From Echinometra lucunter (taxonomy: Eukaryota > Echinodermata > Echinoidea > Camarodonta > Echinometridae): a DNA stretch of 64,000 nt. Location: the NCBI GenBank assembly GCA_029962745.1, contig JAPZVO010000022.1, positions 926,423 to 990,422 of the forward strand. The letters are read 5' to 3'. Position 1 is the first letter of the stretch. Each line of letters opens with the position of its first letter. The notes beneath the pieces are model-generated. The model did not search any database, was not told where the DNA came from, and worked only from the letters and a program-made list of their open reading frames with translations. Positions 44,001 to 54,501 of this stretch are shown here, one piece after another. Position numbers and translations under genes: made by a program.

Positions 44001-47000
44001 TGTGTAATAACATCAACTTGCCTTTGGTGTTTCAAAGTATTAAAAAATTCAAGGCCATACAAATACATGTACTTCATGGTTTTTATGCAATTGATTTTCT
44101 AGCAATGGGGGGGGGGGGGGGGAGAGAATGGGTATACATTGTATACTAATATTTCAGTCAATATTCTTAAAACCAGAAGAGTACCAAGAGACTGTGACAT
44201 CTCATTCATTTAATGTCTTTGTCTTCGAGAGAAGCTTAATTTTTCCAAACTTTAATTTTTAAAATAAATGCTTGTCTGTCTATTAAAAGGTTATTTTCAT
44301 GATAAAAGAAAGAGAATTACCTGAAGGATCCTCAGTGGAAACAACAGTTCCTCTGAAGGGGCATACAAGGTCACGCACATTAAGGAGGATAGGGTCATCT
44401 TGCTCCTCGTCAAACACCCTCTTGTAAAATTTCTTCTCTCTGTTCCCTCGATTGTTGGTCTGGAGAAGCTTCAAGATGGATCCACAGTTGTCTTGCAGAA
44501 GACCTAAAATCAAGTAACATGAAAATAAGAGACAACATCATTTTTTTCTTTAGAAAAGTGGGGAGTTTTCTATTAATAGAACACAATAATCAAAAGATTC
44601 TTGGAAAATGTGTCTCTAGGATGAAAAAATGTCCTATTTCCATTCCATTCCTTAAATCAGAACTCTAAATTATATTGATCATGTGAAATTCTTAGACATT
44701 TTTTTTTTTTTTTTTTTTGATCACCACTCTTGCTCCTCTGTCTCACACATAAGTCAGGGAAAACTTCATGTACTTTCCTATTATTAGCAATTTCCCCAAG
44801 GTAGGTCTTGCATTCATGTTTGTGTGTAAGTGGGATTTGGGTGGTTTGTCCCCCTCACAGTGCCACTCATCCTGTGTACTCCGTTCAAGTTGATATAAGA
44901 AAACGATCACAAATATTGAGATAATCACATTTTTGGAAAGCTTTCAACCCCAAAAATAACAGTGAGTGGCATTCAACCACTGAACAAGTTCAGAATGGTG
45001 AATTTAAGTGACTAAACTTCACCAAAATCTCGAAGTCAGAAACGCGGGTCGCATACAGAAACCTAGGTGCTTGGTCGTGACGTCACGAGGGGAATTGAAT
45101 GCGCCGGTGGAAGAAAGTGGCAATGATGAGCCTATGTAAAAGTGCATTCTTGCCAGAGCTTAGATTGCCATTTTAAATTCGTAAATGGGATGAAGTGCAA
45201 GATTTTCTGGGGTTTTTTTAATGAAGAAACAGGAAACAACGTAATCCAGTAGCTGATTTCTTTTTTATATCATCACAATTTCCTTTTCGTAGAGTTTTAA
45301 GGCGAGTTTACTGTCTCGGAAAACGAGGTTCAATCACCATTGTACTGAACCTGCATGTACGAATAGTAAATGTCAGACAGGTTTCGTTGGTGTGCAGGAT
45401 CAATTATATGAATCGGTAATTCCTAGAACTATGATCATACTTATCACCCATATGTGTGAATGCCTCAAAAGGATGCAGTACGCCTATAAAAACAGCAAAA
45501 TATCAAATTTGATATAGAGATTTCCAGCAGCTGACGACGTCGTAATTGAACGATATTCATCCGCGAGTGATGTGGCTCCTGCCTGAACATTCTTGCAGAG
45601 AGCGGATTCTCCACAGGAAGACCAGCCGCCTACACCCGGCGGTGGATTGATGGATATTACGCTGGCATACATGTACATGCAAACACCAGTACGTACACAC
45701 CTTGGTACACACACAAATGTACACACGCTTGCGCTTTGGTATGAGCGGCTGGATCCACTTTCCAGAGCTCGTAATCTCACCAAATTCAACACACTCCCCC
45801 CAAAACAATGGTGAAAATATCAACTAATTTCGCATTGTTAGCATGCATATGTCATAATTCTAAACCAGATAATTGATGTTCACACTATGAACTATACGGA
45901 GAAGGAAAAGAATTGATCACAGAGTTCTAAATTATTTGACTTTTCAGCCTTTGGAAAAAAAAAACAGAAATCTCTCTGTCTCTTTGCACATGTTTTGTAT
46001 GGAACATTCGGGTACGTAAATATACATTCACCCCCTCGTGACATCACGAATGGTGGACAAGTTTTGTGACTGGATTTGCCGGATCACTGACAAGGCTATT
46101 TATTGACATTTCAGTTGAGGTAATCCAGGAGCCAGAAGATTTTTGTAATTTGCCATGCGAATAAACAACTTAAGAATGATATGCTTTGTGTACATGTAGA
46201 TACCAAATTCATGGACAAAATATTGCCTTCTTATATATACTTTCAATGATTAATTTCATCCAGAGTTATCAATATATAATTTAGGTATGTGAAATCAAGT
46301 GATTGCACTTAAGAAAGTGATCCCTCTACACTCTAATCGAGTATAAATCGCATATCGCTTCCGCCGTCAATGCATCACGTACGTCATTGATCTCTACCTA
46401 CATGTACATGTACATTACATGTGGCATCGTGCTCTATTTGAGCAGTTGATGCGGCCGCACAACACAAATTAGGAGCACTACATATTACGTTGGTCCACAT
46501 GGGACATAGCATTGAACATTGTCCGCTGTGCACGATTTCAGTGTACTCCTATTGGAAAAATAAATTTTTTTATTTTAAAAAGACATTATCCCAACTGTCA
46601 CATTAAATCGCCCTTATAATTTGTAAGGGTACACTTGTTTTGTCTGATTTTGCAATTAATTTATTGAAAAGACCTCACAATGCTGAATTTATTTGATGCT
46701 AAAGGCCCGGTCACACCGCCTGAACTTTGTTGGAGTGTTCCTTGAATGGTAGGGAGAGGGGGCCGAATTTCGACAACGCTCGTCACCGCGCACAAAATGG
46801 AGAAAAAAAATTGAAAACACAGGCGTTGCCTTAGCGGTGCACCGCTGAAGCCGGCATTGCTTTAGCGTTGGTTTAACGGTAGCGAGCGGTAGCGAGCGTT
46901 GGTCCCGCTCCGACACCTCCATACCAACGCCAAACCAAAGTTCATCACCGCAATGGATCGCTGCTTCAACGCCCGACACCGTTCCAGCAATCCCGTGTCC

Positions 47001-48822
47001 GCTCGTAAAACGCTTACAACCGCTCCACCAAAGTTTGTGCAACGTTTAATCACCGCCCGGGCAAAGCTGGCGAAGCAGCGGTGGTCCAGCGTTCAAGATT
47101 TCTGCGTTGGCCTAGCGGACCCAAAGCGTCCACGAACTTGCGTCTGGCGGTGCCAAACTTTGACTGGGCATTGTTGGTGCGGTGGTGAACTTTGCCGGAA
47201 CGGAAAATTGCCCGCTCCTCACCACTCGCAATATTTTGTGCAGCTCAAAACTTTCGGAGCAGTAGGAGGGACCATCAGCGGTGGCCGAGCGTATACGGCA
47301 TTGCCTTAACGGGGGCCAACTTCTGTTAAACGGTGGTGAACGGTAACGACCCGGTGATGAATTTTTTTCACTGCTCCAGGAACGCTCCAGCAAAGTTCTG
47401 GCAGTGTGACCGGGCCTTAAAAAGGAATAAAATTATACTGAAGCAGTACAGCGTAGGTGTTTTTCTGCAAACCCAAATACATACAGGTATATGGCGACCG
47501 GTCACATCAAACATAGAGGGCGTTGTTTTATCCAGTGGTAGAGATCGATGTTGTATGTGCCCTGCTGTTACTTGTATGAGCTCAGAGCACGAGAGGGCAG
47601 CAAATTAAATGGCAGACATAAATTTTATACTCCAAATTCAATATTCTGAGCATGTTGTCAGTAGAAGGCCATACCAATCCTAAACAACGTGCTGGTAAGT
47701 GAAATTCAAATTTTCCTTCATTCTATTGAGTTCGATATCACATCATACATTTGTAGTTTAGACTACGTTGACTGAGTATAATTTATTGTGTGGCTGAATG
47801 GTTTCTACACTGTACATCACGACATGTATGGGTGCAGTGGTGCACAGCACTCACCCTGTGTACTCGGTCAATGAACTGACCTCGTCCCGAAAATGTGACA
47901 AGTCTGTACCGAAACTACGTAGCATGCTTTTCTATTGGTTACTTGACGACATGCTGTCGACCTACGAGTCTGATAAGCGTCAGTTTTCTTCTTAAAATTC
48001 ACCATTTTCAGTTCATTCATCAGATATGAAGCAGAAAAGGGAAATTGAGAGCCTTGGGAACATTGCTGGTTAGTAAAATCAAAACTTTTCTTCTCTATTT
48101 TAGAAGATCTAAGTCAATGTATTTTGCGTTTGCATCGCCAATTTGTTTCGCTATTCAAACCGCTGCTTTGACCTACGGGTGGTGCACAGTGCAAAAGCTA
48201 TTACATGTACCTGTAGGCTTCCATCTGTGTATTGGCATGATGGGGAAGGATGGTAAATGTCAGTTTTATTTGAAAATTCCTGATACCAGATGGATTTTTC
48301 TGTCTAAATGTTAGGCTTGACGTCTCTTCCTCTTTCACACATTCACACTGCACTCCCCATTCTGTTTCGTGGCAATCCGATTTCTGAGTGTTAATTATCT
48401 TTTTTCTCTTTCTACACGTAACTTTTACTTTTACAGGTCACACAGTAACACAAATTACTCACAATAGTTGCATGCAGGGTAGTAACATTACTAGTTGAAC
48501 ATTGATAATTACTTTGCAAATTCCAGCTCTTTTCTCATAATCATATTGTCATAATTAATACTTAACATGCTTAAATGTTAACTTACGATTCTTACATGTC
48601 TTACTAGACCGGAGTGTTCTGTCTCTAACGTTAGCCTAAAAAGACGAGGCTAATGACATGAACGACGACTGAACTTACAGACAGAACACTTCGGTCTAAT
48701 GTCTTACCTGCTCTAGTTTTACATTTTCCATAGACATGTCCTGCCACTTGATGACTCAGAGGCTTGCATCCATTTGGTATAGGGGGCGGAGGAATTTCCT
48801 CCCTCTTTTGTTCTCCTGACAT
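21734..48822 (-). CDS. IPMK: Inositol polyphosphate multikinase (whole gene, 5 exons)
   Basis: Five exons join in phase into 490 residues (human IPMK is about 416). IPMK phosphorylates inositol trisphosphate to higher inositol phosphates and also acts as a PI3-kinase-like lipid kinase, largely in the nucleus. Visible landmarks are PLSHQVAGHVYG near residues 21-32; the inositol phosphate kinase signature PCIMDIKIG (P115, D119, K121, G123); the GFQILGMR-V-Y hinge at exons 3/4; SSLLFIYEG at 227-235; a KRKK cluster at 279-282, a likely nuclear signal; an Asp-rich stretch; and the C-terminal metal-binding IDFAH at 455-459. The extra length is a low-complexity, His/Ser-rich insert between about 250 and 445. 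The coding span is 27 kb because introns 1-4 are filled with repeats. Confidence 0.95.
23690..24296. repeat. Tandem array, about 75 bp unit, about 8 copies
   Basis: Units contain GGAGGGAGGGAATGAATATGG, then GTAGAGGGTGGGG or GTAGAATTAGGAGTTGGCATAG, then GTGGGGACAATTGTATTATGA. Two sub-variants form separate blocks, the GTAGAATTAGGAG form in the right half. Minus-strand Pro/Ser-rich frames are artefacts of the array. Confidence 0.93.
25334..26675. mobile_element. 1.3 kb foldback element with tetranucleotide arms
   Basis: The ends TACAGTGTGTATCAATAAAA and its complement (26656-26675) begin two inverted arms of roughly 500-600 bases. Both arms contain matching unique sequence (the GTGGGCTCATCTATCAAG block on the left, its complement on the right) followed inwards by TGAT/TGAC-type repeats. 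The central part is unpaired. No transposase is seen. Confidence 0.8.
28484..29052. mobile_element. Foldback family 1, copy A
   Basis: An almost continuous inverted repeat with arms of about 270 bases. The left arm runs from TTAAAAGGAAAGTCCACCCT and the right arm ends in AGGGTAGACTTACCCTTTAA. It contains TGATGACATCAT and CAAAATCGGTCAAAGAATAAG motifs. A second copy is at 43291-43842. Frames inside are mirror artefacts. It ends 43 bases from IPMK exon 4. Confidence 0.9.
29095..29176 (-). CDS. IPMK: IPMK exon 4
   Basis: An 82-base exon between ATCCAG and GTAAGA encoding VYHPRSQTYTIYDKKYGKTL and NINSMIE. This matches the conserved V-Y, then Y-G-K/R-x-L, then I-x-x-G segment that follows GMR in the family. 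It is too short to show as a long ORF; phases fit exons 3 and 5. Confidence 0.93.
29896..30133. mobile_element. MITE of the GGGGGTGTTTCA family
   Basis: The left end GGGGGGTGTTTCATG and right end TTTGTGAAACACCCCC are inverted. The interior CACCGCATTGGTCAGATCATG is shared with the element at 55485-55699. Confidence 0.65.
30488..31073. mobile_element. Foldback family 2, copy A
   Basis: Inverted arms of about 280 bases; ends TTAAAGGAGAATGCAACCC and GGTTTCATTCTCTTTTAA. It contains GTGATGTCATCGTGGACAAC. A better preserved copy is at 36828-37415. Confidence 0.88.
31408..31583 (-). CDS. IPMK: IPMK exon 3 (catalytic PxxxDxKxG signature)
   Basis: TTTTGGGCAG acceptor, 58 whole codons, GTGAGT donor at phase 0. 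It contains DMTIGYEHPCIMDIKIG, the inositol phosphate kinase family signature, then YPDMEKLGFQILGMR. A broken partial copy lies 44 bases upstream in gene order (31627-31738). Confidence 0.95.
31627..31738 (-). pseudogene. Broken duplicate of IPMK exon 3
   Basis: Minus-strand sequence directly upstream of exon 3 in gene order keeps a TTATCTTTGCAG acceptor in the same phase and encodes VDFIMVRNMG, then, after a one-base loss, EHPSILDIKSGHIAYAEAGG and DSKKPEI, closely matching exon 3 (EHPCIMDIKIGRIGYAEEGG). The last 60 or so bases of the exon and the donor are missing and a TAA follows. Period of the duplication: 155 bases. It retains the D-x-K-x-G core, which suggests it was once functional or is a recent partial duplication. 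Confidence 0.85.
32688..33229. mobile_element. GGCTAAC-TIR element, copy 1
   Basis: The left end GGCTAACTTTGTGAG is matched by CTCACAATGTTAGCC at the right end, 542 bp in all. A second copy with the same body is at 38580-39053; copy 1 has extra (CA)n-type sequence. It is non-autonomous. Confidence 0.78.
33241..34302 (+). pseudogene. Broken RING-finger / SIM gene copy in IPMK intron 2
   Basis: Successive segments in different frames form one recognisable protein plan: an acidic start (GDGSSSSDENEKIED), a WSDWVDVTESFRLETSVQIK segment, then NQGGGTVIHKVP with FFPGGKSSKG, seen by pattern in invertebrate and fish HECT/RING-associated proteins. Then comes a SUMO-interaction-like VTVIDSS followed by SSDELPDP, and finally a C3HC4 RING: CPIC at about 34136, CGHSLCLTC at about 34184, CPFC near 34243. 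Frame changes occur around 33600 and TAG codons interrupt the frame at about 33660 and 33945. Some breaks could be introns, but no good donors are seen. The RING frame itself (33946-34302) is intact. Confidence 0.6.
35005..35057. repeat. (TA)n microsatellite
   Basis: About 26 perfect TA units. Confidence 0.97.
36828..37415. mobile_element. Foldback family 2, copy B
   Basis: The ends TTAAAGGAGAATGCAACCC and GGGTTGCATTCTCCTTTAA are perfect inverted repeats; arms of about 280 bases with a short loop. Same body as 30488-31073. Confidence 0.92.
37631..37690. other. Short perfect hairpin (21 bp stem, 18 nt loop)
   Basis: CATATGCCACTTTAGGCACCC at 37631-37651 is exactly complementary to 37670-37690. 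No RNA gene is claimed. Confidence 0.7.
38580..39053. mobile_element. GGCTAAC-TIR element, copy 2
   Basis: A 474 bp relative of 32688-33229 with the same ends and body, in the same orientation, lacking the (CA)n expansion. Confidence 0.75.
39355..39987. repeat. Inverted repeat pair with 80-base arms
   Basis: 39355-39433 and 39907-39987 are near-perfect inverted copies containing CCTAAATTATACAAATAATA and the GAAGTACAAGTC end. They flank about 470 bases of unrelated DNA; CTAACCTCT lies next to both. Confidence 0.75.
40444..40890. repeat. Tandem triplicate of about 150 bp
   Basis: Three copies begin near 40444, 40600 and 40753. Each holds CATAATTTTTCC, GATGATGCACGGGTTTGTTC, AACTATGGAAACCAT and ACCCACTCGGCTGCGTCTCG. 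The third diverges after GTTACACAGTTCC. Confidence 0.85.
41059..41592. repeat. Inverted repeat pair, CG-rich
   Basis: About 70 bases at 41059-41133 (ATGGCTTTTACTAAACACTC through GGGTATGG) recur inverted at 41514-41592. They flank about 380 bases with no recognised content and abut the 40.4 kb triplicate. Confidence 0.7.
41846..42750. mobile_element. TGACC-rich element with four internal repeats and GGAC tract
   Basis: The ends TTTATGCCTCCGCC and GGCGGAGGCATAAA are inverted. Inside are four roughly 150 bp units with TGACCTTTGACCTTG, AATCTAATCAGATCATTG and CATGAGCCAAGTTTGA, then (GGAC)5. A repeat of this type is widespread in marine invertebrates, in my recollection. Frames over it are artefacts. 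Confidence 0.8.
43291..43842. mobile_element. Foldback family 1, copy B
   Basis: Ends TTAAAGGGTAAGTCCACCCT and AGGGTGGACTTCCCTTTAA; same arms as 28484-29052. Confidence 0.9.
44321..44503 (-). CDS. IPMK: IPMK exon 2
   Basis: TTGATTTTAG acceptor, phase 1 on both sides, 60 whole codons and a GTAATT donor. It encodes GLLQDNCGSILKLLQ, the ATP-side strand-turn-strand, and a REKKFYKRVF helix, aligning by pattern with the N-lobe of IPMK. Its end joins exon 3 through a Val codon. Confidence 0.93.
46702..47418. mobile_element. GC-rich element with AAGGCCCGGTCACAC ends
   Basis: The inverted ends AAGGCCCGGTCACAC and GTGTGACCGGGCCTT bound 717 bp, much GC-richer than its surroundings and internally self-complementary (CGCTGCTTC, GCGTTG and similar blocks recur in both senses). 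No transposase. The long frames on both strands here are artefacts. Confidence 0.75.
48603..48698. repeat. Short palindrome beside IPMK exon 1
   Basis: TAGACCGGAGTGTTCTGTCT pairs with AGACAGAACACTTCGGTCTA at the right end. It lies 10 bases inside intron 1, next to the exon 1 donor. Confidence 0.6.
48708..48822 (-). CDS. IPMK: IPMK exon 1
   Basis: The start ATG sits in AAAGAAAATGTCA (A at -3); 38 codons plus one base run to a GTAAGA donor. The peptide runs MSGEQKREE, a Pro stretch, then PLSHQVAGHVYGKCK, the family's conserved N-lobe start. Confidence 0.93.
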
Positions 48823-49040
48823 TTTCTTTCCAACACAAAACGGTGTCCCAGCTGCAGCATGCAGTGTCTCTCACGATCAGCTCAGCAGCCTCGCTGCCCG
48901 CACGTACCGTAGATCTACTGTACTGATCGCGCATGCAGTGCAAGCACTGTGTGCCCAGTGGGCTAGGGGTACGGTACGGGTGAAGAACGGTAGCGATAGC
49001 CTATCCGGCCCGAGCTAGCTTTGCTTCACCTGCGCCTGGC
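48823..49040 (-). promoter_or_regulatory. Presumed IPMK 5' UTR / promoter, CG-rich
   Basis: The stretch upstream of the IPMK ATG is richer in G+C and CpG than the flanks (GCCCGCACGTACCG, CGATCGCGCATGC complements). No TATA box is evident. Inference from position and composition only. Confidence 0.35.
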
Positions 49041-49320
49041 CCTGGCCTAGGCCAGCTGAATTGAATAAAGAAAGAAAATATAGTTGGTCTGTTTACCCAA
49101 TGAGCGCAGGAAAATCCAAATTGATTCAGGTTCTAATATACATTCTTAATCTATTAAAAAGACAGAAATTCTCAAAAGAATTAATGCAAGGTAGTTCGGG
49201 AGATCAAACACAACTTCACAGCGCCGTTGACGTGTGCGTGGATCTGTGAGTGCAGTTTTGAATTTGCAGATCATACATTTCCTACGTATGGTGTTCTCAA
49301 AATTTAATTTAAAATGACAA

Positions 49321-49426
49321 CTCCCTCCTCTTCCTCCTCCTCCTCCTCCTCCTCCTCCTCCTCCTCCTCCTCCTCCTCCTCCTCCTCCTTTTCCTTCTTC
49401 TTCTTCTTCTTCTTCTTCTTTCTTCT
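49321..49426. repeat. (CCT)n/(CTT)n tract abutting the gap
   Basis: Pure pyrimidine trinucleotides running into the N run; the gap probably reflects assembly failure in this tract. Confidence 0.95.
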
Positions 49427-49926
49427 NNNNNNNNNNNNNNNNNNNNNNNNNNNNNNNNNNNNNNNNNNNNNNNNNNNNNNNNNNNNNNNNNNNNNNNNNN
49501 NNNNNNNNNNNNNNNNNNNNNNNNNNNNNNNNNNNNNNNNNNNNNNNNNNNNNNNNNNNNNNNNNNNNNNNNNNNNNNNNNNNNNNNNNNNNNNNNNNNN
49601 NNNNNNNNNNNNNNNNNNNNNNNNNNNNNNNNNNNNNNNNNNNNNNNNNNNNNNNNNNNNNNNNNNNNNNNNNNNNNNNNNNNNNNNNNNNNNNNNNNNN
49701 NNNNNNNNNNNNNNNNNNNNNNNNNNNNNNNNNNNNNNNNNNNNNNNNNNNNNNNNNNNNNNNNNNNNNNNNNNNNNNNNNNNNNNNNNNNNNNNNNNNN
49801 NNNNNNNNNNNNNNNNNNNNNNNNNNNNNNNNNNNNNNNNNNNNNNNNNNNNNNNNNNNNNNNNNNNNNNNNNNNNNNNNNNNNNNNNNNNNNNNNNNNN
49901 NNNNNNNNNNNNNNNNNNNNNNNNNN
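49427..49926. other. Assembly gap (500 N)
   Basis: Exactly 500 unknown bases, a round number suggesting a placeholder length. Any ORF bridging it is meaningless. Confidence 0.99.
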
Positions 49927-50496
49927 GGAGTTTTATCCGACAAAGTCTGTTTTATCCGACAGTTGCCATAGTAACGATGCTTCTCAACCAATCAAAATCA
50001 AGGAAAGATGTCAGATCTGACAACTTGTCAGACGGCAAATGTTGATGAAACGCCCCCAGATTTCACTGTTGCCAAATTAGATTTACATCGAGGGTTCAAA
50101 ATTTACTTTAAATTGGTGAAAAACTATACCTATAATAGTAACTATTCTATACTCAAATTCGAAGCTTAAAGAAGGGTATATCTGCCTCAGTCACGGGGAG
50201 GAGAAATGTGAATGGGGTACGGCAGAGTAAGTGCCCCTTGTGACCATTTTCGGTTCCGCTGCTGCATGCTGAGTGGCCCCCCTTGAAATCTGAAACATGC
50301 CCAAATTGTTTCTGATAAATGACCCATTTTTCCTTCTCTTCACGTGCTGTAAGTGCTATAAGTGTCCTTTTGTTTTGGATGAGAGTCCCTTTTTCATTCT
50401 GACATGTGCCAATCAGATATGCACCCATTTCATTTCTGATAAATGCCCACTTTGCTTTGAATAATTTTCTCCTAATAAGTGACCCCACCTCTCGAA

Positions 50497-50730
<234 letters not shown>

Positions 50731-51169
50731 TTGTCCCTTTTCACTTAAAATGAGCGTCCAGTTTGATTATGATAGGTGCCCACTTTTAATGCCCGTTTTA
50801 GTTGTAAGTATTGTAATTCTCTTTCCCATATAAGTGCCCCCTCAAGTCTGATACATATCCCTTCTTACGTATAACGCCCATTTTCTTCCTATGACATTTC
50901 CCCTCGTTTAATTATCATACGATCGAGACTCCAAAGATTCAGAGAAGCTTCATAATTAACTATTCTGTATATACGTTATGCATTTCGGTGTAAATATGTT
51001 CATTTAGGGCCCCATGGAAGACCACTATTTATTGGTGAATGGGCTATCCTAACAAAAGATTAGAAATAAATAAATAGATAAATAAATAAATTCCCTTGTT
51101 ATTGATAGGCCTACCTTGTAACGTAGTGGTGTTTTTTTTTTTGGGGGGGGGGGATAACTTTTACTTTTT

Positions 51170-51510
51170 AAAAATATTTAGTTGTTCACTTTTCATTATG
51201 CGTTCATTGTTCTGCTCCTCAATCTCTTTAATCAAATTACACCCCTGCGAGATCCTTACGCTCATCCAATTCCAGTTCTCTTGTGATCCCTGAAGTTGCA
51301 CAAATCTGGGGGAAAGATCATTTGCCCACTCAATAGCATTCCTGAAGACATCAAAAAGTGAAGTAACCTCTCGGAATCCTTTAAAAAAGCATCTTAAAAC
51401 ATTTCTGTTCAATTCCTGTGATTATTTCTATATGCGCCTTTCGCACTCTTTTGGCGCTATATAAGTCACATGTATTATTGTTATTACTATCATTATTTTA
51501 TTCAGCAAAC
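51170..51510 (+). mobile_element. 3' end of a CR1/L2-like LINE
   Basis: In broken plus-strand frames one reads NSIPEDIKK followed by LKTFLFNSCDYFYMR, the usual tail of LINE reverse transcriptases (N-S-L-P, then K-x-x-L-K-x-x-L-F). The 3' end is TTGGCGCTATATAAGTCAC followed by TTATTG-type repeats, a common LINE tail. Confidence 0.5.
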
Positions 51511-51657
51511 AAAGAAATACATGACATATTAAGATCGACATAAACTTTTTTTCAACCCATGTAAAAAGAAAAGCGCGATTAAAACATTATTTTTATGCAC
51601 ATGGACAGTCCATTTTTATAATAACAATAGGATTATTGAATAGCAAAGAAAAGGAAA

Positions 51658-52436
51658 CTATAGACCAATTTCACAACGCAAGAGGGCAGCAGACTGTTCG
51701 ACACAGTTCGACATACTGGGGTGGGCGCTCCAACTTTTATAGTACACAAGTCAATAGCGCGTTATGTACATTCGTTCGATTTTTTTGTCTATTTTGACCA
51801 GTATATGCAGATTTATTTTAATATTTGCAATGAGAAATTATCAGGGAAGTTCAGGTCGCAGCTGTGCGGTGCTCAAATGCCACAAGGATTAGAGAAAGTT
51901 TAAAAATTGGAAGCTAACTGAGTGCGAAATTCACTCGCTTTTGACTCATGAAGCATGTACTCCCTACACAGGTTTCCGTAAGCAATGTGAAGGAATTCGT
52001 CGCCAGTGGGTAAAAACATCAACAGAAGGGACTTTTAAGTCAAGAAACATATCATTGTGTACTTTGGCGTAAAATTTAAGGAGTGAAAACTTGACTTTGT
52101 AAACAGGGTAAGATTTAGGGCTCCCGTTTACTACGGCTTCTATGCTGCAATCGAACTTTTACTGACAAAACTAAGTTGAAAAACCATCGAAATTACAAAA
52201 ATACATCATACCTTCATCCGTCAGATATGACCATTGTCTTACCTCATCTACCCATGTATCCATGCTTTATTTTATTGATCTAGAATAAAGTAAATGGAAC
52301 AATATCGGGGCATATCTCATATCTTACATTCATTTTGTACACAGAGCCAATCGCGGTCAGCGCGCTTGCCCACAGCAGCAATGGCGTCGCCGATAGAGGG
52401 CCAAATACACAAACGGGCCGTGAAATTGGTCTATAG
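51658..52436. mobile_element. Possible DNA element with CTATAGACCAATTTCAC ends
   Basis: CTATAGACCAATTTCAC at 51658 is exactly inverted at 52420-52436. No coding part is recognised. The 17-base match could be a non-autonomous element or chance. Confidence 0.5.
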
Positions 52437-54346
52437 CCGAGCCTCCCCCTCCACGAACTCCAAATTCATATACATGTACACATAATACAATATACTGACA
52501 GGCAGCATCAATAATTTGAGCCAAGACTACATGTACGTGCACGGACTTTTAGCGAAAAGAATAATTGTATATCACAGAGATATAGATCTATACTAATTAG
52601 TATATATTTCTATGTTATATATAACATATTTATATTTAGCAAGAAAAATTTAAACAGAAAAAAAAATGAAGATAAAACATAAAAAGTTAAAAAAATATCC
52701 ATGAACAGAGAAACAGAAAAATAATATGTAAAGTCATTGGCGACAATGGTCAAATAATGACTGACGGCCAATTATTAAACAGAACAACAGAAGAAGAATT
52801 AGAAGCCCCGGTACTGATCTCTGTGTACATATACAGCCGCAAATTGACAGCTAAAGCTGCAAGCCAGCTCGGGAACTATCCTCCAACTGACAAATGAACT
52901 GACAACTTTGGCTGCAGTTTTTCATGTTTAAAGGTATTTTATTTCATTTATAAACGTTGAATTAACTTATTATTCTGTTAATCAATCATATTCTATAACT
53001 ACTGAACTCAATAAAAGATCCAGGGAATGAGAAAAGCAACGGTGTACCAAGGTTTGTGCAGTGGCCAGTGCCCCATTCATTGGTGTTGGTGTAATGAAAT
53101 GCGCTTCCTCCGGTTGTTTAAGTTATTGCTAAAGCCTGGCTTTGTCTTTGTCTCCCTTTCCGGTAACGCCCACGCCAACGCCCACATTCTAACAAGTTGA
53201 TTATTATAGCACAAAGGATTTAGACTATGCCAGTTCTGTTCTACTGTAGAACTTAGAAGTAGATCTAGATCTAGACTAAGTTTTATTTTTGTTAGACATG
53301 ATGATCATGATCTGATGTCAGCATGATGATGATGATAAGGTGGCCAAATTTCGTGCACATTTTAATTTTCTAAAGAATGCAATATTCAATCCATAATTTC
53401 TCAAATTCTCTAAAAATTTATTTTGATTAATTGATACCAAAGGGAAACCATTTTTTTAGACTATGAGAGGGTGCAAGAAGAAGACTTATTGACAAAGAAT
53501 TCCCGAGATATTGCAATTGCAAAATTCGATGTCGTTTCACAGTGCGCTGGAATTGGAAAAGATTAACAAAAACAACGAGACAAACTTTGTGCATGCCAGT
53601 TTATAAATGATTAATGCAATTAGATCCGTAAATTTTTTATAAACAATTGCATAATTCCTTCCGTAATTTCAAAAGAGAAGTTAATCCATCGCTAATTTTA
53701 TGTTCCTCTGTCCATTGGTACTATCAGATTTTCAAAATCTTTTCTAGCTTTTGAGATATTACCCTGTGCGCGAAATATGGACATGCGCAAAATTAGGACA
53801 CACTGCCATACTATGACAGGCCTGAAATTAGTCTGTTAAGTTTGATCTAAACACCGGGGGGGGGGGGGGATGTTACATGCCTGATGCTGAGAAAAGTACC
53901 CTTTTTATGCATTTTCATGTATGCGCTGGTGAATACACCTCCATGATACCTACGATTCCCCCCCCCCCCCCCCCCCCCCCCCCCCCATCCATGGCCAGGT
54001 TGGATCATGATTATGAAGTTCCCATCTGGATTGTCTTGAGACTAGTAGCTAACCAAAACATCAGTGGAAAGTTCTTTCATATTAATACAAATCCAAAACT
54101 TAAAACTTGTTTGTCACTACATGATGTCTTTGACCAGGACACCATACCATCCCTTTCTTATGACTTTTTGCTGATTTACATGTACTTCTTACTTTTCTTA
54201 TTCTTCAAAGATTTAGCTTACATTGTTAAACAATAAAGTTCCACTCAATCCAAATCTAACTCTGTAATTCTCTCATTTGATTCATGAGACAGGTATAGAC
54301 CTGAGAAACAAAGGAGAGTAGCTAGTTTCATCACGTAACATTTTCC

Positions 54347-54501
54347 ATGGATAAGCCAGAGGTAGACCAAGCCATCGCCTCGCCTCAAGAAGAGACTGAT
54401 GGGACAGAAGAAGATGCCAGAGGTGCTCACAGATCAGCCTTCGCTCTCCTGCATGATAATGCGAGCAGAAGCAGAGAAAGGGCCAAGGAAGAGACCTTTA
54501 G
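54347..54501 (+). CDS. Caspase exon 1 (prodomain, proposed)
   Basis: The ATG opens 51 codons plus two bases with an in-frame TAG just upstream at about 54323. [19 protein letters not shown] is followed by a basic stretch ending KEETF. The donor AG-GTTTCC is weak, but the phase joins exon 2 exactly. Its second half (from 54398) is the first of three tandem copies; the third copy has a stronger donor (AGG-GTAAGC at 54912) and could provide an alternative start. The Asp18 processing site favours this exon. Confidence 0.6.

Larger units (their letters stand above)
31739..44320 (-). other. IPMK intron 2, repeat-filled
   Basis: A 12.7 kb intron (starting at 31584) holding the exon 3 duplicate, two GGCTAAC elements, the RING pseudogene, a TA microsatellite, the nested foldback, the 39.3-40.0 kb inverted repeat, the 40.4-41.6 kb composite, the TGACC element and foldback family 1 copy B. 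No other exon is supported. Confidence 0.6.
44504..48707 (-). other. IPMK intron 1
   Basis: Holds poly-T at 44700-44718, the GC-rich GGCCCGGTCACAC element and a small palindrome just downstream of exon 1. Minus-strand frames at 45484-45823 are unrecognised and not supported. Confidence 0.55.

Noticed and set aside
46689..47393. Overlapping ORFs on both strands
   Set aside because: Artefacts of the self-complementary GC-rich element.
49146..50045. Long ORFs across the N run
   Set aside because: Unknown bases were translated as X.
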